NCBI GenBank assembly: GCA_018712945.1
Contig: DVFZ01000102.1
Location: 1 to 45,670 of the forward strand
Reading direction: 5' to 3'
DNA: 45,670 nt
From: Candidatus Pullichristensenella stercorigallinarum
GTDB lineage: Bacteria; Bacillota; Clostridia; Christensenellales; Aristaeellaceae
Shown: positions 7,765 through 15,360 of the stretch, piece by piece
Layout of the letters: the number at the start of each line of letters is the position of its first letter
Numbering within the stretch: the first letter of the stretch is position 1
Position numbers and translations under genes: made by a program
Notes under the pieces: generated by a model
Told to the model about the DNA's origin: nothing
Databases searched by the model: none
What the model saw: the letters and a program-made list of their open reading frames with translations, nothing else

Positions 7765-7777
7765 CCGCACGCGGGAA
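7744..7777. repeat. 10-bp inverted repeat overlapping the DUF1538 promoter
   Basis: TTCCCGCGTG (7744-7753) and CACGCGGGAA (7768-7777) are perfect inverted arms 14 bases apart. They span the spacer and the -35 box of the DUF1538 promoter and also follow the potD stop (7798). It could be the pot operon terminator, an operator for the DUF1538 operon, or both. Confidence 0.7.
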
Positions 7778-7797
7778 ATATATGCGTTCGAAACAGT

Positions 7798-8820
7798 TTA
7801 AGAGAGCTTAAACTCCGACCAGATGTCCTGATAGACGCTTTCGTACTCGCCCAAATCCTCGGCAAACTGCTTGGTGGCAAACAGGTCCTCGGGAATATTG
7901 AGGGCGGCGTAATCCAGGCTGCCCTCGGGCAGCAGCTCGGCCGCGGCAGCATTGACATTCATGTACATCGTCCAGGGCTGGATAGTGGCGGCGACTTCGG
8001 GCCGCATCAGGTAGTTCAAAAAGGCGTTGGCGCCCTCGGGGTTCTCGGCGCTGGCCGGGATGACCATGGCGTCGATGCCAAAGCCGATGCCCTCAGAGGG
8101 GAACACATATTCAAACGCGCCGGGCATGGCCTGCTCGCAAACCACCGCCTGCGAAGTAAACAGGAACGCAGCCTTGGCCTCGCCGGAAAGCAGGTACTGG
8201 TAGGCCAGGTTGGAATCCAGCGCCAGCACGTTGGGCTTGATCTGCTGAAGGGCCTCGGCGGCCTCGGCAAGCTCGGCTTCGTCGGTGGTGTTGAAATCGT
8301 GGCCCAGCATCATATTGACGTAGCCAATCATCACGCGGGCACTGTCCAGCAGGCACACGGAATCCACAAACTGCTCGTCAAACAAATCGGCAAAGGAAGT
8401 GATTTCGCCCTCAACCAGTTCGGGGTTGTAGACCAGCACCGGCGAGCCGGGAGCATAGGGAATGCTGTACTGGCCATCGGGATCGTAATACTGGTTGAGA
8501 TAGGCCGGGTCGAGGTTTTCGTAATTGGTCAGGGCCTCCATGTCCAGCGGCTGCAGCAGACCGGCCTTGCGCAGTATATTGAGCGCGTAGTCGCTGGCCA
8601 GCACGATATCGTAGGCCGCGCCATTTTCCATCACCACCAGCATGTCCTCGTTGGAGGCAAAGGGCGAGAAGTTGACCTCGATGCCAGTTTCCTCGGTAAA
8701 GGCGCTGATGGTTTCGGGGTTAAAGTAGCCATCCCAGGTGTAGATGTTGATGCTATCAGCCAACGCACAAGGCGCGGCGGCAAGCAGCAAGGCCAAAAGG
8801 AGTACGAGCAGTTTCTTCAT
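7798..8820 (-). CDS. potD: Spermidine/putrescine-binding protein
   Basis: A 340-residue extracytoplasmic substrate-binding protein and the last gene of potABCD. It has an N-terminal signal peptide (MKKLLVLLLALLLAAA) and then SINIYTWDGYFNPETISAFTE, the canonical opening of PotD/PotF proteins, where early aromatic and acidic residues contact the polyamine. ASDYALNILRKAGLLQPLD and SIPYAPGSPVLVYN are further family motifs. The sequence around the only signal-region cysteine (AAAPCALAD) is not a proper lipobox because Pro sits at -1; ALA-D would suit signal peptidase I. That is unusual for a binding protein in a single-membrane organism. An AGGAGG site precedes the ATG. Confidence 0.92.
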   Translation of the reverse strand: MKKLLVLLLALLLAAAPCALADSINIYTWDGYFNPETISAFTEETGIEVNFSPFASNEDMLVVMENGAAYDIVLASDYALNILRKAGLLQPLDMEALTNYENLDPAYLNQYYDPDGQYSIPYAPGSPVLVYNPELVEGEITSFADLFDEQFVDSVCLLDSARVMIGYVNMMLGHDFNTTDEAELAEAAEALQQIKPNVLALDSNLAYQYLLSGEAKAAFLFTSQAVVCEQAMPGAFEYVFPSEGIGFGIDAMVIPASAENPEGANAFLNYLMRPEVAATIQPWTMYMNVNAAAAELLPEGSLDYAALNIPEDLFATKQFAEDLGEYESVYQDIWSEFKLS

Positions 8821-8844
8821 GGGAATATCCTCCTATAAAAGAAT

Positions 8845-9639
8845 CTATGTGGTCTGCACGGCCCGGCGGCGGCGCAAAAGCCGGAAGAGCGCCATCAGCA
8901 GGAACACCGTGCCCAACATCAGCGTGGAAAGCGCATTGACCTGCAAGCTCACGCCCATGCGCACAGACGAATAAATCTTTACCGGCAGCGTTGTCGTGCC
9001 CGGACCAGTGACAAAAAAGCTGATTACAAAGTCATCCATGCTCATGGCAAAGGCCAGCAGCGTGCCAGAGAGCACGCCGGGGAAGATCAGCGGCAGCGTC
9101 ACTGAACAGAATGCCCGCATTGGGGATGCGCCCAAGTCGCGCGCGGCATTGGGAAGATCCGGGTCCATACCCGCCAGGCGGCCCTTGACGACGATGTAGA
9201 TGTAGGGCACGCAGAATGTCACATGCGCCAAGACCAGCGTCAACATGCCAAACGGCAGCCCCACCGCCGTAAAGATGGCCAAAAAGCCCATGGCCATGAT
9301 GATCTCCGGAGTCATGGCAGGCAAAAGCGCCAACCCTTCCAGCGCGCCCGCAAAGCGGAACTTGCGCCGCGCCATGCCCACCGCGCCCAGCGTGCCCAGC
9401 ACCGCCGAAATCAGGCAACTGTACAGCGCCAGTTGCAAGCTTTGCCACAGGGCGTCCAACAAGCCGTTTGTGTCCGCCAGCAGCGCCTTATAGTGCTGGA
9501 GGGAAAAGCCGGTAAACTGAAAGGTAAAGCGGCTCGTATTGGCATTGAAAGAGTATAGCACCGTAACGATGATGGGCAGATACATCAGGATCAACACCAT
9601 CCCCAAGTAAAGGAAGGAGCGCCAACCATTCTTTTTCAC
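8845..9639 (-). CDS. potC: Polyamine ABC transporter permease PotC
   Basis: A 264-residue inner-membrane permease of the binding-protein-dependent transport family with about six membrane segments. The cytoplasmic EAA loop reads AARDLGASPMRAFCSVTLPLI and docks onto the PotA ATPase. The GTG start at 9639 follows AAGGGGG. It lies 12 bases after potB and 24 before potD, in one operon. With PotB it forms the channel for spermidine/putrescine uptake. Confidence 0.92.
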   Translation of the reverse strand: MKKNGWRSFLYLGMVLILMYLPIIVTVLYSFNANTSRFTFQFTGFSLQHYKALLADTNGLLDALWQSLQLALYSCLISAVLGTLGAVGMARRKFRFAGALEGLALLPAMTPEIIMAMGFLAIFTAVGLPFGMLTLVLAHVTFCVPYIYIVVKGRLAGMDPDLPNAARDLGASPMRAFCSVTLPLIFPGVLSGTLLAFAMSMDDFVISFFVTGPGTTTLPVKIYSSVRMGVSLQVNALSTLMLGTVFLLMALFRLLRRRRAVQTT

Positions 9640-9651
9640 GCACCCACCCCC

Positions 9652-10521
9652 TTACAACGCCGCAATGTTCTCGGCCTTACCGCCGGCGCGGCGGTAAATC
9701 CAGAGGAACAGGCTGGTCAAAAGCATCATCACCACGGACAGCGCCGCCGCGAAGGGCCAGTCGCGGCTTTTCAGAAGCTGGTCGTTGATGAGGTTACCAA
9801 GGAATACATCGTTGGAGCCGCCCAGCAGGTCGCTCATGAAAAACAGGCCGATGGAAGGCACGAACGTAAGCACGCACCCGGCCAACATGCCCGGCGCGGT
9901 CAGGGGCAGAGTGACGGTCACAAAGGCGCGCAGGGGCGAGGAACCCATATCGCGGCTGGCCTCTACCAGCGTCCAGTCCATCTTTTCCACCGAGGAATAG
10001 GTGGGCAGGATCATAAACGGCAACAAAGCGTAGACCATGCCCAGCACCACCGCGCCAAAGGTGTTGAGCAGCTTGAGCGGCTGGTCAATTACCCCCAATG
10101 TCAGCAAAAAGGTATTGACCGGCCCGTCGCCCATCAAAAGGATGCGCCAGCCATACACGCGCACCAGCGCGTTTGTCCAAAAAGGCACAATCACCAGCAG
10201 CATCAAAACTGCGCGCCGTTTTGGGGATGCTTTGGCCATCAGGTATCCGAAGGGATAGCCCACCAGCAGGCAGATTATCGTGGTAATCGCCGCCAGTTTC
10301 AGGCTGTTTCCCAGTACTTTCAGATAACTGGGATTGAGGATTTTCAGATAATTGTCCAGCGTGAACTGTGCCGTCACGCCCATCCCGTTTTCGGCGCGCG
10401 TGGAAAAACTCAAATAGAGGATATACCCCAGCGTCGCCAACACAAACAGTATCGTCCAAATCGCCATCGGCGCGACCAGCCAGAAGGCGCCATCCCGCTT
10501 TTTCCGCATTTGCTTTTTCAT
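9652..10521 (-). CDS. potB: Polyamine ABC transporter permease PotB
   Basis: A 289-residue permease with a basic N-terminus, about six membrane helices and the EAA loop EASRDMGSSPLRAFVTVTLPL. The ATG overlaps the potA stop by 4 bases (10518-10521), indicating translational coupling. A WTNALVRVYGWRILL segment is typical of PotB. It partners PotC in the membrane and PotA at the cytoplasmic face. Confidence 0.92.
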   Translation of the reverse strand: MKKQMRKKRDGAFWLVAPMAIWTILFVLATLGYILYLSFSTRAENGMGVTAQFTLDNYLKILNPSYLKVLGNSLKLAAITTIICLLVGYPFGYLMAKASPKRRAVLMLLVIVPFWTNALVRVYGWRILLMGDGPVNTFLLTLGVIDQPLKLLNTFGAVVLGMVYALLPFMILPTYSSVEKMDWTLVEASRDMGSSPLRAFVTVTLPLTAPGMLAGCVLTFVPSIGLFFMSDLLGGSNDVFLGNLINDQLLKSRDWPFAAALSVVMMLLTSLFLWIYRRAGGKAENIAAL

Positions 10522-11576
10522 CGCACCAGCGCCGCCTCGTTTGGATTCCAGGATACATATACCCGCTCGCCTTCCTCCAACCGTTCTTCGCCCGAGGACT
10601 GCTGGATGGCGAGAATTTCCTGCCCGCCCTGCAGGGCTACAGTTTCACGGATGGAACCGCCCGCATAGTGACGAGACTTCAAAACGCCCGGCAGGGAACA
10701 CGGCCCCGCAGGAGCGCGGGAAAGGCGCACGCGCTCGAGGCGCAGGCATACTTCCACCTCGTCGCCCGCGCGCAGCTCCGGGCCGCCCGCGCGCCCCGGG
10801 AAGCGCGTGTCCGCATAGGTGAGCACGGGCACGCCGCCCGCGACGTCCACCACGGCGCAGCGCAGGAAGTTCGATTGCCCGATGAATTCGGCGGCAAAAC
10901 GCGTCGTGGGGCGCTCATAGATATCCTCCGGCGCGCCGATTTGTTCGATAAGCCCATCGCGCATAATGGCGATGCGGTCGGACAAGTTGAGCGCCTCCTC
11001 CTGATCGTGCGTGACGTAGAGAAAGGCGATGCCCAAACGCTTTTGGATGTCCTTCAATTCGCGTTGCATCTGCTGACGCAGCTTGAGATCAAGCGCGCCC
11101 AGCGGTTCATCAAGCAGCAGCAGCTTTGGGCCAAGCACCAGCGCGCGGGCAATGGCAATGCGCTGCCGCTGACCGCCGGAGAGCTGGGAGGGCATGCGCT
11201 TTTCAAACCCCTCCAGGGCCACCAGGCGCAGCATTTCCTCCACGCGGCGGGCGCGTTCCTCTTTTTTCACGCCGCGCACGCGCAGCCCGTAGGCGATATT
11301 TTTGCCAACGTTCATGTGCGGGAACAGCGCGTAGCTTTGAAAGACGGTATTCACATCGCGCTTTTCAGGCGGCAGATGGGTGATGTCTGCGCCATCGAGC
11401 AGCACGCTGCCCTCGTCCGGCTCGGTAAGCCCTGCCACGATGCGCAGCGTTGTGGTCTTGCCACAGCCGGACGGCCCCAGCAGCGTTATGAATTCACCTG
11501 TCTCGATGGTCAACGAAACGCCGCGCAGCACATCCGCATGGTCGAATTGTTTTTTGAGGTTGCGAATCTCCAGCAT
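10518..11576 (-). CDS. potA: Polyamine ABC transporter ATPase PotA
   Basis: A 352-residue ABC ATPase. Walker A is GPSGCGKTT, the signature is LSGGQRQRIAIARAL, Walker B is LLLLDEPLGALD, and the switch His is in YVTHDQEEAL. The C-terminal third forms the TOBE-type regulatory domain (RLERVRLSRAPAG). The frame extends upstream to 11726, but ATG 11576 starts the family-typical MLEIRNLKKQF and follows an AAGGA site. It is first in the operon potA-B-C-D. Confidence 0.92.
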   Translation of the reverse strand: MLEIRNLKKQFDHADVLRGVSLTIETGEFITLLGPSGCGKTTTLRIVAGLTEPDEGSVLLDGADITHLPPEKRDVNTVFQSYALFPHMNVGKNIAYGLRVRGVKKEERARRVEEMLRLVALEGFEKRMPSQLSGGQRQRIAIARALVLGPKLLLLDEPLGALDLKLRQQMQRELKDIQKRLGIAFLYVTHDQEEALNLSDRIAIMRDGLIEQIGAPEDIYERPTTRFAAEFIGQSNFLRCAVVDVAGGVPVLTYADTRFPGRAGGPELRAGDEVEVCLRLERVRLSRAPAGPCSLPGVLKSRHYAGGSIRETVALQGGQEILAIQQSSGEERLEEGERVYVSWNPNEAALVR

Positions 11577-11609
11577 GTCCCGCGTCCTTCTTTTTTCTTC
11601 GGTTTCTAT

Positions 11610-11638
11610 TTTATATACCCCGAATTCGATATTATGAA
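11610..11638 (-). promoter_or_regulatory. Possible promoter of potABCD
   Basis: Minus-strand TTCATA (11633-11638), a 17-base spacer and TATAAA (11610-11615) in an AT-rich island, about 34 bases upstream of the potA start. The -35 is weak. Confidence 0.4.
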
Positions 11639-11729
11639 TAATATACAGGATTTTTGCCTGAAGCGCAAGGTAAGTTCGGTAAAGTCCGCGTAGGAAAGCG
11701 TCTTGAACGCATTGGGCGTACAGCAAGGA

Positions 11730-11750
11730 CCATCCGCGTCAAGCGGACGG
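11730..11750 (-). terminator. Hairpin after the collagen-like gene
   Basis: CCATCCGC and GCGGACGG form an 8-bp stem with one G-T pair and a 5-base loop, just after the collagen-like stop. There is no clean T-run, so termination is only probable. Confidence 0.45.
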
Positions 11751-11759
11751 CCCCGCCAA

Positions 11760-12914
11760 TCAGGTAGCTCGGTTCAGTTTAAGGAAATAGATGGTCACTG
11801 TGCCGTCCCGCGCGTTCTCAGGGCCATTGTATGTCAGACTGAACACGGTGTCCGACGGCGCATAGAGGATAAAATGCGCTGAACCGCAGGCGGAACTGCC
11901 GTCCGCGCTGGTGGCAAAATAGACGCCTGTTTCCAAGTGTGCGGCGCCATTGTAAAAAGGCGTTACCTGAATATATCCCGGGTCTGGGAGAATGGCGGAA
12001 ACGCTGTAAGATACCAAGTAGTACCCCGCCGTCAAATTGACCCGCGTAATATCGGATTCCGTTATATTGCCGGTTGGGTCAACGATAGAAGGAAGCAGCG
12101 TGAGCCGTTCTCCATCGGTAAACAAGTCGGAATTATCAATGAAGGAAGCAAAAATATTGTTGGAGGCCGCTCCTGTCGGACCGGTAGGGCCGCTATCTCC
12201 CGCTGGGCCTGTTGGCCCGGTTGCTCCCGTAGGTCCGGTCGCTCCGGTTGGCCCGGTCACTCCAGCCAGCCCAGCTGCTCCGGTTGGCCCGGTCGCTCCG
12301 GTTGGCCCCGTCGCTCCAGCCAGCCCAGCCGCTCCAGTTGGCCCGGTCGTTCCGGTTGGCCCCGTCGCTCCGGTTGGCCCAGCCGCTCCAGTTGGCCCAA
12401 TCGCTCCAGTTGGCCCCGTCGCTCCGGTTGAACCCGTTGGCCCGGCCGCTCCCGTTACTCCGGTGGGTCCAGTGGCACCGGTCGGCCCGATTGGACCTGT
12501 TGAACCTGTTGCCCCCATTGGCCCAGTCATGCCCGCAAGCCCCGTCGCGCCTGTAGGGCCAGTGGGGCCAATCGGCCCCTCCTCTCCAGCGGGTCCTCTG
12601 GGGCCGCCAGCCGGGCCCGTCGGCCCGGCTGCTCCAGTCGGCCCGGTCGCTCCGGTCGGCCCGGTCGCTCCAGTCGGCCCGGTCGCTCCGATCGGCCCGG
12701 TCGCTCCAGTCGGCCCGGTCGCTCCAGTCGGCCCGATTTGTCCCATAGGGCCGGTCGGACCGACAGGGCCAACATGTGGGCAATATGGCGGACAGCAGCG
12801 CCCGAACGGATCGCAAGGGTTGCTGCCACAGCTGGCACGACACCCAGGGAAACAGCGATTATACAAGGCCATTGGGTAATCCGCTCCTTTTGCCATGAAG
12901 GATCTATATGCCAT
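11760..12914 (-). CDS. Collagen-like surface/exosporium-type protein
   Basis: A 384-residue protein in three parts. Residues 1-48 are Cys-rich (about ten cysteines, e.g. CCPPYCPH). About 70 Gly-X-Y triplets follow, mostly GPTGAT, with a single extra Gly in [12 protein letters not shown] breaking the register. The C-terminal domain of about 120 residues ([15 protein letters not shown] ... [16 protein letters not shown]) looks like the trimeric C1q/TNF-like jelly roll of BclA. Such proteins form collagen triple helices on spores or cell surfaces, nucleated by the C-terminal trimer. There is no Sec signal peptide, which suits a spore-layer protein. ATG 12914 has GAGAGGG upstream; ATGs at 12893 and 12872 are alternatives. 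It is a single gene. Confidence 0.85.
   Translation of the reverse strand: MAYRSFMAKGADYPMALYNRCFPGCRASCGSNPCDPFGRCCPPYCPHVGPVGPTGPMGQIGPTGATGPTGATGPIGATGPTGATGPTGATGPTGAAGPTGPAGGPRGPAGEEGPIGPTGPTGATGLAGMTGPMGATGSTGPIGPTGATGPTGVTGAAGPTGSTGATGPTGAIGPTGAAGPTGATGPTGTTGPTGAAGLAGATGPTGATGPTGAAGLAGVTGPTGATGPTGATGPTGPAGDSGPTGPTGAASNNIFASFIDNSDLFTDGERLTLLPSIVDPTGNITESDITRVNLTAGYYLVSYSVSAILPDPGYIQVTPFYNGAAHLETGVYFATSADGSSACGSAHFILYAPSDTVFSLTYNGPENARDGTVTIYFLKLNRAT
12135..12770 (-). repeat. Gly-X-Y coding repeat tract
   Basis: About 640 bases of 9- and 18-base repeats encoding GPTGAT-type triplets. The tract is prone to slippage, and its length may differ between strains or be miscollapsed in assembly. 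Long open frames on the opposite strand here are a by-product of the repeat. Confidence 0.8.
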
Positions 12915-13053
12915 TCTATTCCCTCTCGCCCACGCGGGTTCCCAACAGAGCAGCGCTATCATCGCTTCATTTTTGCAAAATGGCCCTCCAACATCCTAAT
13001 GCCGTTGATTTATCTCAATTTCAATTTCTCTTTCCTACTGAATCGCCAGCTAT

Positions 13054-13854
13054 TTATTCTTTGTGCGTGTATTGATGGATCACGCATTTATCTTTTCCAA
13101 GTTTTTTTGCCTCGTATAAGGCGGCGTCCGCCTGATGGAACACCTCGTCATAACCAACTTCCTGGCCAGAAATCAGCACAGCGCCAATGCTGCATGTCAC
13201 CCGCAGGCCACTTTTCCTCTCCATCAAGTTCCAAAGCTCATCATGAATTTTGCGGCACTTGCGTTCGATGCTGTCCCGTGAATTCATGCCCTTCGCCAGA
13301 ATGATGAATTCATCCCCGCCGAAACGCCCGACGATATCCGAAGCGCGGAAAATACGCAAAAGCATATCGGCCGTGCGGCGTAACACCACATCTCCAACCA
13401 TATGCCCGGCAGTATCATTAATCTTTTTGAAATCGTCCAAGTCCAGAATGACGAGGGCGCACTTCGCGACAGGATTGCTGGCGCGGAGATATTTGCGCAT
13501 GGCGTCCTCTGAGGCGCGCTTATTAAAGACGCTGGAAAAGGCATCGCGCGTGCTGAGCAGTTTGTATTTCATGCGCGTCTCGTAATCCCGGATGCGCAGA
13601 GTTGTAACCAGATAATCGACCGCCAGCGAGAAAAACACGGCCACGATCGCTTCAAAAATATCATTAAGACCGATTGACAGCGGCTTTATGAGCAATACCA
13701 ACACAATAAACGAAACCGCGGCCAAGCAAATCAACGTATACATTACCAGAAATGGAAGATTGAACAACACCGGCATGACCACAAAAAGCATCGGCAAAAA
13801 TGACGCTGGCGCGTCCAGCGTTCCCAATACGTCAATAGCGGGCAACTCCGGCAA
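13054..13854 (-). CDS. Diguanylate cyclase GGDEF domain, 3' part of a frameshifted gene
   Basis: The frame carries three membrane segments (about 19-85) and a full GGDEF domain: LVILDLDDFKKINDTAGH for metal and GTP binding, RFGGDEF as the active-site signature, and SIGAV later. An allosteric RxxD inhibitory site is not obvious. It would make cyclic di-GMP. The only start is a TTG at 13854 with no ribosome binding site. A stop lies just upstream in frame, while the overlapping upstream frame carries the first three membrane segments. The two frames together give a normal six-helix membrane diguanylate cyclase. A one-base +1 shift between about 13862 and 13832 would join them. Confidence 0.75.
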   Translation of the reverse strand: MPELPAIDVLGTLDAPASFLPMLFVVMPVLFNLPFLVMYTLICLAAVSFIVLVLLIKPLSIGLNDIFEAIVAVFFSLAVDYLVTTLRIRDYETRMKYKLLSTRDAFSSVFNKRASEDAMRKYLRASNPVAKCALVILDLDDFKKINDTAGHMVGDVVLRRTADMLLRIFRASDIVGRFGGDEFIILAKGMNSRDSIERKCRKIHDELWNLMERKSGLRVTCSIGAVLISGQEVGYDEVFHQADAALYEAKKLGKDKCVIHQYTHKE

Positions 13855-14176
13855 ACAAAGCTACCTCATAGATAATACACAGCGCCGTAGAGGCGCGAAT
13901 ACTGACCGCCGCGTTTTCCTTTCCGCGCGCATACAAGGCTGTCAATACAAACATCGACAGAGAAACCGGCAGAAAAACCAGATGCCATACAGACGGCGTC
14001 CAATCGGGAATGATATATGGCGTCGCCAACAAAAAGATGGCCAGCAGGATAAATGTAAGCAGTGCTACCCGGGGAAGCGTATGCAAATTATTGATCGCGA
14101 TATCCTGCGCGTCATCATGATGATAATTCCGGCGGGCCTCGAAGTATCCGCGACAATAGTCCATCAGCCTACGCAT
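13832..14176 (-). CDS. Membrane N-terminal half of the frameshifted diguanylate cyclase
   Basis: A 114-residue frame with an AAAGGAGAAGG ribosome binding site and a promoter upstream. It has three membrane segments (about 35-55, 62-85, 95-110) after a basic amphipathic start. It ends at TGA 13832-13834 inside what should be the loop after helix 3, while the GGDEF frame continues with helix 4. Alone it would be a membrane stub. A true loss-of-function frameshift, a base error or programmed +1 frameshifting are all possible. No obvious slippery heptamer is present; the overlap reads GCT TTG TTT GCC GGA. Confidence 0.65.
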   Translation of the reverse strand: MRRLMDYCRGYFEARRNYHHDDAQDIAINNLHTLPRVALLTFILLAIFLLATPYIIPDWTPSVWHLVFLPVSLSMFVLTALYARGKENAAVSIRASTALCIIYEVALFAGVARY

Positions 14177-14201
14177 GCCGTAAGACCTTCTCCTTTCATC
14201 G

Positions 14202-14274
14202 CAAATACACGTCCAGAACCGCGCAACGCTATTTTCCGCCCAAGCGTCAAGCCCGACGTGGCCAGCAGGATTTG
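14202..14274 (-). promoter_or_regulatory. Foldable 5' leader of the diguanylate cyclase gene
   Basis: Three nested helices pair across the leader: CAAAT (14202-14206) with ATTTG (14270-14274), CACGTC (14208-14213) with GACGTG (14255-14260), and CGCT (14227-14230) with AGCG (14243-14246). They start a few bases after the predicted transcription start and end about 25 bases before the start codon. The sequence does not match the c-di-GMP riboswitch consensus I remember. Confidence 0.45.
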
Positions 14275-14285
14275 TCCAGCTTTTA

Positions 14286-14314
14286 ATTATAGCGCAAAGC
14301 CATGCTGCTTACAA
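14286..14314 (-). promoter_or_regulatory. Promoter of the diguanylate cyclase gene
   Basis: Minus-strand TTGTAA (14309-14314), a 17-base spacer and perfect TATAAT (14286-14291). The leader from about 14279 to the ATG at 14176 is about 100 bases. Confidence 0.7.
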
Positions 14315-14325
14315 GTCCCACGCAC

Positions 14326-14343
14326 AATATTCATGAGAATATT
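14326..14343. repeat. Dyad between ROK stop and diguanylate cyclase promoter
   Basis: AATATTC (14326-14332) and GAATATT (14337-14343) are perfect inverted arms around ATGA. The dyad sits 12 bases upstream of the -35 and just after the ROK stop, so it could be an activator site or a weak 3'-end hairpin without a T-run. Confidence 0.45.
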
Positions 14344-14350
14344 CAAAGCT

Positions 14351-15259
14351 TCAAATTGTCTCAAAGTGATGGCTCCGCGCGCATTCCCGCGCCAACAACC
14401 CGGCTCCATAAAGCCCTGCGTCATCGCCAAGCACGGCCAGACGGATATCCAGTGCATTGGGATGAATGGCATACCGCCGCGCCGCGGCGCGCACTTTTTC
14501 GACATACCACGGGTTGTGCAGCGCCAGCGAACCGCCCAGCACAAAGGCATGCGGATCGACAACACAGATGATGTTGCCGATCAGCTTGCCCATATGATCG
14601 GCGCAGCGGGCAACAATTGTCTCCGCACGCGCATCGCCCGCCTCGCACATGCCGAATAGCTCGCGCGGGGTTACGGCCCGCCCATAGGCCGCGGAAGCAA
14701 TGCGCTCCAGGGCGTGGCCTCCGCATTGTTCATTTGCCGCCCCAGGATTTACGCCACGGTGACAGTAAGGATCTTCGCTGACAATCAGGTTGTATATCTC
14801 CCCACCGGCGGAGTGCGCGCCGTTGAGCACCTTGCCCTCCAGCACAAACGCGCCGCCAATGCCCGTGGACGCCGTAATGTAAAAGACGCTCGGCAAGCCC
14901 CGGCCAGCGCCGAGCACCGCTTCAGCCCAGCCCGCAAGGTTTGCGTCGTTGTTGAGGCACGCGGGCGCGCCCAGTTTTCCGCTCACATGCGCGGCAACCG
15001 CAAAATTATCCCAGCCCGTCAGATTCGGAGGGTTGAGAATCACGCCCGCGGGAATATCTACCGGGCCGGGTGAACCGACGCCCACGCCCGCAATCCCTTC
15101 CCCGCTCTCCTCCAGGCCATCCAGGAGGCGCCGCAGGTTTTCTTCCGCGCCCAACGCCGGATCATTGGGGATTTTGCGGCACATCAGCATCTGCATGGCT
15201 GCGTCAAACACAGCCGCGCGAAGCTGCGTTCCACCGATGTCTATGCCCAAATAGCGCAT
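14351..15259 (-). CDS. ROK-family sugar kinase
   Basis: A 302-residue ROK (repressor-ORF-kinase) protein without the N-terminal DNA-binding domain, so probably a kinase. It has the ATP phosphate loop GIDIGGTQLRAAVFD at the start, VGVGSPGPVD, the substrate/base region LNNDANLAGWAEA with the catalytic Asp, and STGIGGAFV. The usual Cys-rich zinc motif is altered here (DPYCHRGVNPGAANEQCGG), so zinc binding may be modified. The start is an ATG after AAGGAGG. It is the last gene after the glycyl radical enzyme and activase, 101 bases downstream. The sugar is not predictable; glucose, allose or an aminosugar are typical. Confidence 0.85.
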   Translation of the reverse strand: MRYLGIDIGGTQLRAAVFDAAMQMLMCRKIPNDPALGAEENLRRLLDGLEESGEGIAGVGVGSPGPVDIPAGVILNPPNLTGWDNFAVAAHVSGKLGAPACLNNDANLAGWAEAVLGAGRGLPSVFYITASTGIGGAFVLEGKVLNGAHSAGGEIYNLIVSEDPYCHRGVNPGAANEQCGGHALERIASAAYGRAVTPRELFGMCEAGDARAETIVARCADHMGKLIGNIICVVDPHAFVLGGSLALHNPWYVEKVRAAARRYAIHPNALDIRLAVLGDDAGLYGAGLLARECARSHHFETI

Positions 15260-15360
15260 GTGTGCCTCCTTCGCGGGGCGGCTCAGGGAATCCGCTACTG
15301 CGTGACCTGAATCTAAAGCCCTGTCTGTGCGTGCGCTCTGGTTTTCGCTCCCGTTTCGCT

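Noticed and set aside
12037-12879. Long plus-strand frame of Pro-Val-Gly repeats opposite the collagen gene
   Set aside because: It is the reverse complement of the Gly-X-Y repeat, lacks a ribosome binding site and has no folded domain.
13832-13870. Programmed frameshift site in the diguanylate cyclase gene
   Set aside because: No recognisable slippery sequence, rare-codon pause or downstream stimulatory hairpin was found, so mutation or base error is at least as likely.
14202-14274. c-di-GMP (GEMM) riboswitch
   Set aside because: The leader folds but lacks the conserved two-arm core and receptor motif expected for GEMM.
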